A program made the position numbers and the translations under genes. From positions 521,570 through 585,569 of the forward strand of contig NZ_MDVN01000024.1 of assembly GCF_002741945.1 (NCBI RefSeq): DNA of 64,000 nt. The letters are read 5' to 3'. A model generated the notes under the pieces. It saw only the letters and a list, made by a program, of their open reading frames with translations, was not told the origin of the DNA and searched no databases. Numbering within the stretch: the first letter of the stretch is position 1; the number at the start of each line of letters is the position of its first letter. The DNA comes from Gaetbulibacter sp. 4G1 (GTDB taxonomy: Bacteria > Bacteroidota > Bacteroidia > Flavobacteriales > Flavobacteriaceae). Positions 17,793 through 26,257 of this stretch are shown piece after piece.

Positions 17793-19898
17793 TTATTCTA
17801 TACATTTAAGCTTATCTATAAAAAAGTTTTTATAATCTATATCTGAAATGTTTTTCGTCCTTTTTGTACCCTTAAATAATATAGATTTAATTGGGGATTC
17901 TTTCAGCTTTTGAATATGAGAACTAGATATTCTGCCTTTAAAGTTGAAGTTATCGCAATCAATATTCCATGAATGGTATAACACTAATGTTTGGTTATTT
18001 TCAAGCGTGATTTTTACTGAAGACCTATTACTTGGCAAATAACTAGCACAGCCTAAGTTTTCTGATAAAGTAAAAAAAACACTTATAGTTTTTCCCTGTC
18101 TATACAATTCTGCAGTAACATTATTATTTATTTTATAAAGTTCTGTTCTAATTAATTTTTCTTTATAAAATTCATCATATTCATTGATTAGATATTTACA
18201 ATTGTTGTCAAGTTTCTCTTTATTAGCATTTTGCTTCTCTAATTCTTTAGCTTTAGTGATGGAATCTCGCTGTCTTCTAGCTTTCTCTTCTGCTTGTTTT
18301 CGTAATAACTCTTGCACAACTATACGTTGCCTTTCTAGCTCTTTAGCTTGAGCGATGGAATCTCGTTGTCTTTTAGCTTTCTCCTCTGCTTGTTTTCGTA
18401 ATAACTCTTGTGCTGCTATACGTTGTCTTTCCAGCTCTTTAACTTGAGCTATAGAATCTCGCTGTCTTTTAGCTTTCTCTTCTGCTTGTTTTCGTAATAA
18501 CTCTTGTACTGCTATACGTTGTTTTTCTAGCTCTTTAACTTGAGCGATGGAATCTCGTTGTCTTTTAGCTTTCTCCTCTGCTTGTTTTCGTAATAACTCT
18601 TGTGCTGCTATACGTTGTCTTTCCAGCTCTTTAACTTGAGCTATAGAATCTCGCTGTCTTTTAGCTTTCTCTTCTGCTTGTTTTCGTAATAACTGTTGTG
18701 CTGCTATACGTTGTCTTTCCAGCTCTTTAACTTGAGCTATAGAATCTCGCTGTCTTTTAGCTTTCTCTTCTGCTTGTTTTCGTAATAACTCTTGTGCTGC
18801 TATACGTTGTTTTTCTAGCTCTTTAACTTGAGCGATGGAATCTTGCTGTCTTTTAGCTTTCTCCTCTGCTTGTTTTCGTAATAACTCTTGCGCTGCTATA
18901 CGTTGTCTTTCCAGCTCTTTAACTTGAGCGATGGAATCTTGTTGTCTTTTAGCTTTCTCTTCTGCTTGTTTTCGTAATAACTCTTGCACAACTATACGTT
19001 GCCTTTCTAGCTCTTTAACTTGAGCGATGGAATCTTGTTGTCTTTTAGCTTTCTCCTCTGCTTGTTTTCGTAATAACTCTTGTGCTGCTATACGTTGTTT
19101 TTCTAGTTCTTTAACTTGAGCGATGGAATCTCGTTGTCTTTTAGCTTTCTCCTCTGCTTGTTTTCGTAATAACTCTTGTGCTGCTATACGTTGCCTTTCC
19201 AGCTCTTTAACTTGAGCGATGGAATCTTGTTGTCTTTTAGCTTTCTCCTCTGCTTGTTTTCGTAATAACTCTTGTGCTGCTATACGTTGTCTTTCTAGTT
19301 CTTTAACTTGAGCGATGGAATCTTGTTGTCTTTTAGCTTTCTCCTCTGCTTGTTTTCGTAATAACTCTTGCGCTGCTATACGTTGCCTTTCTAGTTCTTT
19401 AACTTGAGCGATGGAATCTTGTTGTCTTTTAGCTTTCTCCTCTGCTTGTTTTCGTAATAACTCTTGTGCTGCTATACGTTGTCTTTCTAGTTCTTTAGCC
19501 TTAGCAATTGAGTCCTTCTTTCTTTTTTCTCTTTCAGCTGGACTATTTCTTACTATCTCTTGTATCCTTTTTTTTCTATTTTCTCTTTCTTCAATTACTT
19601 TAAGCCTTTCTTTTTCTTGAAAGTCATAATATAAATCCATCATCTCTTCATTAATAAATAAAAAATCTGAATTTAAAAACCCAACCCATTCCTTATATTG
19701 TACTTTATAATTATCTCTTCCTACATAATCAACTACAATACATTTCTCATTTTTTTTGAATAAAGTTAAGGTCTTAGGAGACGTGGTTAAACTATCATAT
19801 AATGCACCGTCTTCACTAAATCTTGTAGAAATAGAAACATCTTGAGAGAAAATGTAATTTGATATTACAAAGCAAATAAATAGGAGATTTTTTTTCAT
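17793..19898 (-). CDS. Secreted coiled-coil protein with thirteen 32-residue repeats
   Basis: A 701-residue protein. A signal peptide (1-18, ending IFSQ) is followed by a small SH3-like beta domain (about 25-85, with CIVVDYVGRDNYKVQYKEWV). A basic helical lead-in comes next, then 13 full 32-residue repeats at 125-540 and a partial repeat to about 566. The repeat core is DSIAQVKELERQRIAAQELL, strongly heptad-like and predicted to form one long alpha-helical rod. A globular C-terminal domain (about 567-701) contains two cysteines (NNCKY and NLGCASYL) and resembles nothing I recognise. There is no clear T9SS sorting domain, so it may be periplasmic. It converges with the methyltransferase gene (16 bp between stops). 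A hairpin and the tRNA-derived att fragment lie upstream. Confidence 0.88.
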   Translation of the reverse strand: MKKNLLFICFVISNYIFSQDVSISTRFSEDGALYDSLTTSPKTLTLFKKNEKCIVVDYVGRDNYKVQYKEWVGFLNSDFLFINEEMMDLYYDFQEKERLKVIEERENRKKRIQEIVRNSPAEREKRKKDSIAKAKELERQRIAAQELLRKQAEEKAKRQQDSIAQVKELERQRIAAQELLRKQAEEKAKRQQDSIAQVKELERQRIAAQELLRKQAEEKAKRQQDSIAQVKELERQRIAAQELLRKQAEEKAKRQRDSIAQVKELEKQRIAAQELLRKQAEEKAKRQQDSIAQVKELERQRIVVQELLRKQAEEKAKRQQDSIAQVKELERQRIAAQELLRKQAEEKAKRQQDSIAQVKELEKQRIAAQELLRKQAEEKAKRQRDSIAQVKELERQRIAAQQLLRKQAEEKAKRQRDSIAQVKELERQRIAAQELLRKQAEEKAKRQRDSIAQVKELEKQRIAVQELLRKQAEEKAKRQRDSIAQVKELERQRIAAQELLRKQAEEKAKRQRDSIAQAKELERQRIVVQELLRKQAEEKARRQRDSITKAKELEKQNANKEKLDNNCKYLINEYDEFYKEKLIRTELYKINNNVTAELYRQGKTISVFFTLSENLGCASYLPSNRSSVKITLENNQTLVLYHSWNIDCDNFNFKGRISSSHIQKLKESPIKSILFKGTKRTKNISDIDYKNFFIDKLKCIE
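18279..19526 (-). repeat. In-frame 96-bp minisatellite, 13 tandem copies
   Basis: Thirteen 96-bp units encode the 32-residue repeats of the coiled-coil gene. Units differ mostly by KRQQ/KRQR, LERQ/LEKQ and IAAQ/IVVQ swaps and by silent changes. A silent variant (GCTATAGAATCTCGC in place of GCGATGGAATCTTG) recurs in three nearby units at about 18449, 18641 and 18737, implying recent unit duplication or gene conversion. The near identity predicts copy-number variation between strains. Confidence 0.95.
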
Positions 19899-19975
19899 AT
19901 AATCTATTTGCTAAACTAATAAATATTATAATTAATTAACTAAGGAATTTTATAATTCCAAAAAGTTTAAAAACA

Positions 19976-20006
19976 AAAAAGCTTCACTTTGCAAGTGAAG
20001 CTTTTT
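19976..20006 (-). terminator. Strong hairpin, probably the ancestral terminator of tRNA-Arg
   Basis: A perfect 14-bp inverted repeat (AAAAAGCTTCACTT / AAGTGAAGCTTTTT) with loop TGC. Arms are 19976-19989 and 19993-20006. A/T runs on both sides would let it terminate in either direction. It directly abuts the tRNA 3'-end fragment at 20007. That is where a terminator of a leftward tRNA gene would sit, which suggests this hairpin served the tRNA before the island split them. Confidence 0.78.
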
Positions 20007-20028
20007 GTGAGCCCTGAAGGATTCGAAC
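20007..20028 (-). repeat. Orphan 3' end of tRNA-Arg: left attachment site of the island
   Basis: Twenty-two bases beginning GTGAGCCCTGAAGG and ending ATTCGAAC are identical, in the same orientation, to 41440-41461. That segment covers the acceptor 3' strand and half of the T arm of the intact tRNA-Arg gene. The match stops abruptly: the next bases are TATTTTC here and CTTCGAC in the tRNA. There is no anticodon, D arm or 5' acceptor strand, so this is not a tRNA gene. The pattern is that of a tyrosine-recombinase attachment core. Confidence 0.82.
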
Positions 20029-20078
20029 TATTTTCTTAATCTCGCTTATATATTGACTTATAATTCTTTTCAAAAGAA

Positions 20079-20095
20079 TTGGTGAAATAATAGCG
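20079..20095 (+). repeat. Left copy of 17-bp subterminal direct repeat
   Basis: TTGGTGAAATAATAGCG is identical to 41318-41334 and lies 51 bp inside the left att fragment. Placement just inside both ends, in the same orientation, suggests integrase arm-type or accessory-factor sites, or remnants of related element ends. Confidence 0.65.
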
Positions 20096-20299
20096 AAATA
20101 TCATTTTTTCATTACCAATTCAAATATAATATTTTTGAGTATTAATTTAGATTCAATATGATAAATTTTAACTATAAAAAAAGCTTAACTTAAAATCCAA
20201 AATATGCAACAGCATATAAATGAATATAGAAATATTAAAAATAGCTCAAGCCTATATTTGTATACTACTTTTCGCATAATTAAAATTCCTATTAAACAA

Positions 20300-20326
20300 A
20301 AGAGGTTTTCAAAATGAATACCTCTT
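20300..20326 (-). terminator. Candidate terminator after the discoidin-like T9SS gene
   Basis: A 7-bp stem (AAGAGGT / ACCTCTT) with a 13-nt loop is followed leftward by TTTGTTTAAT. It lies 27 bp beyond the stop of the gene at 20353. The stem is short, so confidence is moderate. Confidence 0.42.
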
Positions 20327-20352
20327 CTATCTATCTAATATAATTTGAACTT

Positions 20353-22020
20353 TTATTTTTTAATAAATTTTAACGCTTTGGCTTTATTTATTGAAATGAA
20401 ATAAATACCAGACGATAATTCACTAACGTCTATTTTCTCGGAACTACTAGAAATCTCAACACTTTTTAATTCTTTTCCTAAAAAATCGAATATTCTTGCA
20501 CTAGTTTTCTCTTTTATATTTGACACACTTATAAAATCAGTTGATGGATTAGGGTATAATTTAAATACATTTAAAACTTTAGAATCGATACTTAAAGCCG
20601 CACTTAATGCGCCTACAAATTTAACCTCTCCTAAAGCTGCACGACCACCGCCATGATTATCTGTAAATGACATTCTAACAAAGTTAGCTGTCTTTATACT
20701 AGAGAAAATCAAAATTGCTGCATTACTATTTCCTCCTAAAGCTGATACGCTTACTACATTTTCTGTACCACTAGCATAACTAGCTCCTCCATCAGTAGAA
20801 AATTCTAAAGTAATGTCCTTAGCTTCAGCACTACTATCAAGAGGGTAACCCCAAATAATTAAAGCAGACATATTATAACTATCTCCTAAATCTAAAGTAA
20901 ATCTTGGGTTTGGGTTAGCGGGCTCACTAAAATATCCTCCAGCTTGATCTGTAGCTGTTGCAAACGCATTCCCTTCTCCAAAATTACCTGAATGTGTTAT
21001 GCTGTTTATATTTGTTACATCTGGTGTTGCTGATAATCCAGAATCGTCAATCATATCTCCAACAGACAAACCACAACATCCTTCACTATTTCCTTGATTT
21101 TGCGCAATAGATGCAGGTGTTACTAAAATAGTAGGTCTTCCATTTATTGCATTCGTAGCACCACTGCCTTCAGCTTTACCAGTTGAATCTCCAGTGCCAT
21201 TTGTTGCAGTAACTCTATAACTATAAATGGTATATGGTGAAAGTCCAGAATCATCAAAACTTGTAGCATTAGTTGCTGGAGTTGCAATTTGAACAAAAGC
21301 ACCAGAGCCTTCTTTTCGCTCTAATTTGAAACCAGTTTCGTCATTTGAGTTATCATTCCAATTAACAGTAACTTCGGTTGACGAAATTGTCGTTACAGTC
21401 AGGTTTGATGGGTCCGCCGGTAAACCTGCTTGCGGTGTTCCACCAAAACGCAATTCTCCAAAGCCAATTCTACCTCCTCCATGATTATCCGTAATAGTTA
21501 ATCTAACAAAATTTGCTTGACGTGTAGCGGATAACGTAGCAGCTTGATGAATAATACCGCTACCACCATCTGCTGAAGATACTAAAGATATATTTTCAGT
21601 AGTAGCATATGTTGTCCCTCCATTTGTGGAAAACTCTAAAGTAACATCTTTAGGATTATTTAATGGGAATACAGGATAACCCCAATATGCAAATGAAGTT
21701 ACGTCAAAGGTTGCTCCTAAATCAATTTCAAATACAACATCGGGATAATTAGCAGCGTCTCCAAAATAACTTGGCGTACCTTCATCTGCAGTTGCCCAAC
21801 TATCAGCCCAAGAAACAGCATGTGTTGTTGTTACTAAATCTCCAACAGTTGCTGGTTCACTACTTAAGCCTGATCCCGTAATTAAATCGTCAAGAGACAA
21901 GCCTAACCCCGATTCAGAAGTACCAGCAGTTTGAGTAATTGCTGTAGGCTTAATAATTTGCTGTGAATGTACACCAGTATATATCAAAGATGCCACAAAT
22001 AATAGTAATAGTTTTTTCAT
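20353..22020 (-). CDS. T9SS-secreted protein with two discoidin-like domains and a fibronectin III domain
   Basis: A 555-residue protein with a signal peptide (1-19, ending VHSQ). Two homologous F5/8-type-C-like (discoidin) domains occupy about 22-195 and 292-470. Both contain a SGLS segment and share FVRxxxTDNHGGGRxxxGExxF. A fibronectin type III domain (about 200-290, DPSNLTVTTISSTEVTVNWN) lies between them. The C-terminal 75 residues form a T9SS sorting domain (FKLYPNPSTDFISVSN ... GIYFISINKAKALKFIKK). No catalytic domain is visible, so it is probably a secreted glycan-binding protein. It is the last gene of the leftward island genes, nearest the left att site. It could have its own promoter, since a 201-bp gap separates it from the next gene upstream. 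Confidence 0.87.
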   Translation of the reverse strand: MKKLLLLFVASLIYTGVHSQQIIKPTAITQTAGTSESGLGLSLDDLITGSGLSSEPATVGDLVTTTHAVSWADSWATADEGTPSYFGDAANYPDVVFEIDLGATFDVTSFAYWGYPVFPLNNPKDVTLEFSTNGGTTYATTENISLVSSADGGSGIIHQAATLSATRQANFVRLTITDNHGGGRIGFGELRFGGTPQAGLPADPSNLTVTTISSTEVTVNWNDNSNDETGFKLERKEGSGAFVQIATPATNATSFDDSGLSPYTIYSYRVTATNGTGDSTGKAEGSGATNAINGRPTILVTPASIAQNQGNSEGCCGLSVGDMIDDSGLSATPDVTNINSITHSGNFGEGNAFATATDQAGGYFSEPANPNPRFTLDLGDSYNMSALIIWGYPLDSSAEAKDITLEFSTDGGASYASGTENVVSVSALGGNSNAAILIFSSIKTANFVRMSFTDNHGGGRAALGEVKFVGALSAALSIDSKVLNVFKLYPNPSTDFISVSNIKEKTSARIFDFLGKELKSVEISSSSEKIDVSELSSGIYFISINKAKALKFIKK

Positions 22021-22221
22021 GCGATTAAATTTAAATTAGTTTATAATTTCTACTGAATAAAATTATAATTAGCATGAAAATTAACAGTCTAACTATTAAT
22101 CTAAAAGGTATGAATTTTGGTCTTTTATTTATTTTAAGATATTATGGAAAAGAAATAATTAAACTAAATGAATTATTTCTACTATACTTATTATAATATA
22201 ATTGATCGTCAGATTAGAAAT

Positions 22222-22527
22222 CTAATAGTTTATTTTAGATGAATTGTCCCATTTTTTATATTCATCTCCCAATAAATCTAAATCTCCTTTTGAGTTAATT
22301 GGTGGGTTAGGTATACTACCACTCAAAAATCCATTTATCCAATAATTACAAAATATCGACATACTTCCCATTTCAGATATAGACACATGAATGCTTTGAC
22401 TTTTTTTAGGACACCAAGCATATACTTTACCATGAAAAAAACGTGAGTTTCCTGTTAAATAATGCTTTTCATTACAACATCTATGAGTAAACCATAAATT
22501 TTCATCAAGCTCAATTTTATTTTTCAT
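22222..22527 (-). CDS. Hypothetical 101-residue protein, island ORFan
   Basis: A 101-residue protein with no signal peptide or membrane helix. The visible features are an N-terminal THRCCNEKHYL, a WCPKK segment and a later FCNYW, giving four cysteines and nearby histidines. These might bind metal, but the spacing fits no zinc motif that I know. It starts at ATG 22527, 72 bp after the lipoprotein gene at 22600, on the same strand. I do not recognise the family. It may be cargo of the island or a decayed gene. Confidence 0.55.
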   Translation of the reverse strand: MKNKIELDENLWFTHRCCNEKHYLTGNSRFFHGKVYAWCPKKSQSIHVSISEMGSMSIFCNYWINGFLSGSIPNPPINSKGDLDLLGDEYKKWDNSSKINY

Positions 22528-22599
22528 TTATTTTTACTATACACTTTATAATAACTATTAACTAATTGTAGTCTACATTATCGCAAATTATTAAAAGTA

Positions 22600-24414
22600 C
22601 TAGTTAGCTTGAACTTTAAAGCCTCCAAATATTTTTGATATCTTTTCAATATCCAATACTGTTAAAGGTGTAAGAGAATCATTCCAAATTTTCAAATTAT
22701 CAAATCCAAAACTATTACTAATGTCTTTGTATAATAATTCACTAGATGATTCAACTCCGTCAGACAAATCCCAAACTTCATCAGCTGTATAATCATTCTC
22801 TATGAAATTTGAATATCCTTTTTTTGAAAGCTCTTTTTTTAAATTTTCAGCAGACCATGAAGCTCCAAAGTTTCGGGTAGAGTTTAACCAAAGTTTTAGA
22901 TTTTGTGTTTTTGTATTGGGATAGTAATACTTAATAGCTTTAAACACATTGTTCTCAAATCTATGTACTGTATATTTTGCACCAACCAATTGCCAATACA
23001 ATAATGGAATGAATCCTTTCTTTGCTTCAATAACTGGATGTGATAATAAATATGGATTAAAAACTACACCTTTTATACCATCAAACTTATCTCTATTTTT
23101 ATCCATTAATGCTAATACACTATAAGAGCCTAAATTATATAAATGAGTTAGGTCTTCTGCAGTTACTGCAACAACCCTAATTTCGTTATCAATTGTTTTA
23201 GTATTCTTACTAAAATTTGTCAATTGTTTTTGATTTATACCGCTTTCCCAATCGGCTATTCTTATAAAACGCTCTTGCTGCTTAAAATCTTTTAGGTCAA
23301 CTATTTTTTTATTTAACGTTTTTACATCATCAGGTGAGGTTCCTGGGTACATTATATAAATACTCCTATTAGCATATTCGCCTTTTATAGTACCGTCATA
23401 CATTAGTTGCTTTGCTTTAGTTTCTCCTCCACTTGTCCCTGTTGCTCCAAGAATTACAACATTCTTCACTTTATGATTTTTTACAAAATCTTTATAAGCT
23501 TTAGGTAATTCTAATAACTTAATCCAAGAAACTGCATAGGGTACTGATGGGTCATGACTTAATGTAGCATATGATGCAATACCCTTATCATTAGCAGTTT
23601 TTAAAATAGTTTGAATTTCTTTTACAGTATTAACGCTCACCAAAAAATGCAATGGTAATACAGGGGCCTTTAGGGCATTAGAAATATAGGGTATTGATGG
23701 AAAACCTGTCGAAATCATTACCGTTTCTATTTCAGCATATTCTCCAAATGTATCATTATAAAAATCAACTGTTTTGTTAATCGATTTCTCTAAGTAATTG
23801 GGCGTTCCCAACACATGGTTTGGTCCAGATCCTGGCCCATTAACGTTCCAAGAATGAGATATTCCCGAGGTTAGATTTTCAGCCGACTTTTCTACAATGT
23901 ACTCGGCGCTCATACCTCCATCCAATTTATAGATGGGAACATTGTTTATTCTTTCTGTTTCAATTTCAAAAACTGTTAATTCATCATCATTAATTATTCT
24001 AAAGAAGGTTTGATATGTTTCATCTTCCTTAAATCCTTTCTCTTTTTGAATGATATAAATCCCATAAGCCCCTTCTTTAAAGTGTTTTGGAATAGCTATA
24101 TCTAATGTTATAGAATCTTTCTTTCTAGTTTTCCATTTAAAATCTTCTTCCTTTAATTCTTTTGTAAGTGAGTTTAAATTATCAGAAATATTAACAATTC
24201 TTAAATCTAAGTCTTCTATAACAATTGCTTCGTTCTTTTTATTCTCCAATGCAATAGTTATCTTAATAACATCCTCTTTTTTATAAGACCCCTTACTTAA
24301 TATTACATTAGCATCTATGGAAAGTTCTTGTCTAACTACTTGGTCTTTACTTTCATATTTACAACCAACTAATAATATAACTATTAGTAGATATGTAGAT
24401 TTTATAATTCTCAT
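22600..24414 (-). CDS. Unrecognised ~600-residue lipoprotein, paralogue A of a tandem pair
   Basis: A 604-residue lipoprotein (lipobox ILLVGC, Cys18). Residues 25-145 look like a beta-sandwich. The remaining ~450 residues form a conserved mixed alpha/beta core shared with the protein encoded upstream at 24432-26237. Shared motifs include GGMSAEY (166-172), SGISHSW (183-189), a TGFP segment (236-239), LPLHFLV, SHDPS (286-290), GATGTSGGE (323-331), RIADWESGI (385-393) and VTAEDLTHLYNLGSY (417-431). Conserved His, Asp and Glu in these segments could form an active site. I do not recognise the family. Position after GH89 in a PUL suggests a role in cleaving or binding the same glycan. It starts 17 bp after the paralogue ends. 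Confidence 0.85.
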   Translation of the reverse strand: MRIIKSTYLLIVILLVGCKYESKDQVVRQELSIDANVILSKGSYKKEDVIKITIALENKKNEAIVIEDLDLRIVNISDNLNSLTKELKEEDFKWKTRKKDSITLDIAIPKHFKEGAYGIYIIQKEKGFKEDETYQTFFRIINDDELTVFEIETERINNVPIYKLDGGMSAEYIVEKSAENLTSGISHSWNVNGPGSGPNHVLGTPNYLEKSINKTVDFYNDTFGEYAEIETVMISTGFPSIPYISNALKAPVLPLHFLVSVNTVKEIQTILKTANDKGIASYATLSHDPSVPYAVSWIKLLELPKAYKDFVKNHKVKNVVILGATGTSGGETKAKQLMYDGTIKGEYANRSIYIMYPGTSPDDVKTLNKKIVDLKDFKQQERFIRIADWESGINQKQLTNFSKNTKTIDNEIRVVAVTAEDLTHLYNLGSYSVLALMDKNRDKFDGIKGVVFNPYLLSHPVIEAKKGFIPLLYWQLVGAKYTVHRFENNVFKAIKYYYPNTKTQNLKLWLNSTRNFGASWSAENLKKELSKKGYSNFIENDYTADEVWDLSDGVESSSELLYKDISNSFGFDNLKIWNDSLTPLTVLDIEKISKIFGGFKVQAN

Positions 24415-24431
24415 TTAAATTTTATTCTAAT

Positions 24432-26237
24432 TTATTTAATGGTAACTTTAATTTCAGGAAATTTATTAGATACATCCTGTAAATCATTTATATCTAAATA
24501 CTGTAAGCTTTCGTTCCAGCTTTTAAACTCTGTTGTCGTTGTTTTATTGAGTATATCAACAGCTCTAACTTCTGTTAAACTATTTAAACCATTACTTGCA
24601 TCCCAAAGTTGTCCTTCTTGATAATTACTTGATCTAACAATCAATCCTTTAGATTTTAATAGAGCATCCATTGAAGCATCATTTGTCCAAAATGTTAAAT
24701 CTTCAAAAACAATATCTTGGAAATAACTATTTACAGCTGATTTTATTTTTGTACTCAGCCAATTATCATACTGAAATTCGGCAGAAAATCCTGCAAAATA
24801 CAAGAATGGCACATATCTAATATAGCTTTCATAACCTGGATTCCCCAGTAAATATTGATTTGTAGAAATCCCTCTTACTGCGGGTCCTCCAACTTCAAAA
24901 ATAGTTTTGTTTTTCTGTATTAACGATAATGATGTATAAGTTCCTAAATTCCATAAATGCACACCATCATCAGCCGTAACAGAAGTAACAGAAACACCAG
25001 TTTCTGCTTTAAGTTTATTACTAAAATTGTCTATTTGTTCAGAAATAATACCTGCTTCCCAATCAGCAACTTTGGTAACGCCAGATAATTGAGTAGCAGT
25101 ATAATCACTTAATATTTGTTTTAAATATCCATCTGAAGCATCCCCTGAAAACCGCATTAAATACAATGATCCTTTTTCATATTTACCTCGACTATCTGTT
25201 ACTTTCTGAGCTTCAGTTTCCCCATCGCTCGTTCCTGTATGGCCTAATAAAATAACATTTTTTACCTGATGATCATTGATGAATTTTTTATATTGATCTG
25301 GTAACTCCAGAAGTTTAATCCATCCAACACTTTCTGTATTAGTGATTGAAAAATCATGACCAATCGTACCATAGGCAGAATAGCCTGTATTATTGGCATG
25401 CTCTAAAATAGTTTGAGCTTCTTTTACTGTACCCGATGCTACTAAATAATGCAAAGGCAGCACTATGGCTTTCATGTTTCTTGCTAGATATTGTACCCCA
25501 GGGATTCCTGTAGATATGATAATATTTTCAACTGGTGTTGTTGCACCTAAAGCTTCATTATAAAAATTAATAGTGTTATTAATAGATCGCTCTAAAAAGT
25601 TTGGTGTAGAAGCCACAGTTTCTATAGGTGTAGTCCATGTATGCGAAATTCCAGACACAAATGTTGCTGCTGATTTTTGAATGGCATATTCTGCACTTAA
25701 ACCTCCTCTTAATTTAAAGACAGGTAAGCCTTGATAATCTTCTTTATCTATTTTATAAGTTAATAGAGTATTTGTATCAGAAACTCTAAAAAATGTTTTA
25801 TAGAATTTTTTAATTGCTCCCCCAGCAAATTTAACATCAATATAAACACCATAAGATTCTTTTTGAAAACCAGAAGGAATTGAAATTATAGCTTGACTTG
25901 CAATAGTATGGCTATTATTCACAGGTATCTCTATACTTTTTCCTAGCTCAAATATATGTGCACTATTATTTGGCTCATTAAAATTTACTACCCTAGCAAC
26001 AACACTAGAAACACTAACTTTAGTAGTAGATGTATTTTTTATAGTAAAAGTATTTAAGGTTACATTTTCTCCTATTGCAAAATCACCTTTATTTGGACAT
26101 ATAAAATCGTCTATACTAACTTCTGTTTCCAATACTGGTAAAAATGTAGTATCAGCCATTGTATTATTTTTAGAACAACTCCAAAAAAACACCATTATTA
26201 TTGATACAGTTTTAAGTAATACGCATTTTCTTTTCAT
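24432..26237 (-). CDS. Unrecognised ~600-residue lipoprotein, paralogue B of a tandem pair
   Basis: A 601-residue lipoprotein (lipobox VFFWSC, Cys21). It has the same architecture as its downstream neighbour: a beta-sandwich (about 35-150) with the phrase ESYGVYIDVKF parallel to EGAYGIYIIQK in the other copy, then the same core. Its versions of the shared motifs are GGLSAEY, SGISHTW, TGIPGVQYL, LPLHYLV, GHDFS, GHTGTSDGE, VADWEAGI and VTADDGVHLWNLGTY. It lacks the glycine/proline-rich NGPGSGPNHVLG insert of paralogue A, having TPIETVASTPNFLE there. It is 20 bp downstream of the GH89 gene. Divergence outside the motifs is large, so the duplication is old and both copies have been kept. Confidence 0.85.
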   Translation of the reverse strand: MKRKCVLLKTVSIIMVFFWSCSKNNTMADTTFLPVLETEVSIDDFICPNKGDFAIGENVTLNTFTIKNTSTTKVSVSSVVARVVNFNEPNNSAHIFELGKSIEIPVNNSHTIASQAIISIPSGFQKESYGVYIDVKFAGGAIKKFYKTFFRVSDTNTLLTYKIDKEDYQGLPVFKLRGGLSAEYAIQKSAATFVSGISHTWTTPIETVASTPNFLERSINNTINFYNEALGATTPVENIIISTGIPGVQYLARNMKAIVLPLHYLVASGTVKEAQTILEHANNTGYSAYGTIGHDFSITNTESVGWIKLLELPDQYKKFINDHQVKNVILLGHTGTSDGETEAQKVTDSRGKYEKGSLYLMRFSGDASDGYLKQILSDYTATQLSGVTKVADWEAGIISEQIDNFSNKLKAETGVSVTSVTADDGVHLWNLGTYTSLSLIQKNKTIFEVGGPAVRGISTNQYLLGNPGYESYIRYVPFLYFAGFSAEFQYDNWLSTKIKSAVNSYFQDIVFEDLTFWTNDASMDALLKSKGLIVRSSNYQEGQLWDASNGLNSLTEVRAVDILNKTTTTEFKSWNESLQYLDINDLQDVSNKFPEIKVTIK

Positions 26238-26257
26238 AATATAAAACAGGCTTAATT

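Larger units (their letters stand above)
19899..20352. other. Intergenic region carrying the left island boundary
   Basis: These 454 bp have no protein-coding gene that I can support. From left to right they hold the upstream region of the repeat-protein gene, a 14-bp perfect hairpin, the 22-bp tRNA-Arg 3'-end fragment, one copy of the 17-bp subterminal direct repeat, about 200 bp of featureless AT-rich DNA and a small hairpin beyond the T9SS gene. Confidence 0.8.

Noticed and set aside
18279..19526. CRISPR-like repeat array
   Set aside because: The units are contiguous 96-bp in-frame coding repeats without unique spacers, and no cas genes are nearby.
19411..19620. A 69-codon open frame on the plus strand inside the repeat-protein gene
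   Set aside because: It is antisense to a clearly coding, signal-peptide-bearing gene and arises from the low-complexity repeat composition.
20007..20028. A second tRNA-Arg gene at the left repeat
   Set aside because: Only the 3' 22 bases match. No anticodon arm, D arm or 5' acceptor strand follows, so it cannot fold as a tRNA.
22600..26237. GxGYxYP-type putative glycoside hydrolases as the identity of the lipoprotein pair
   Set aside because: The size is similar, but I see no GxGYxYP motif and the conserved segments do not match what I know of that family.
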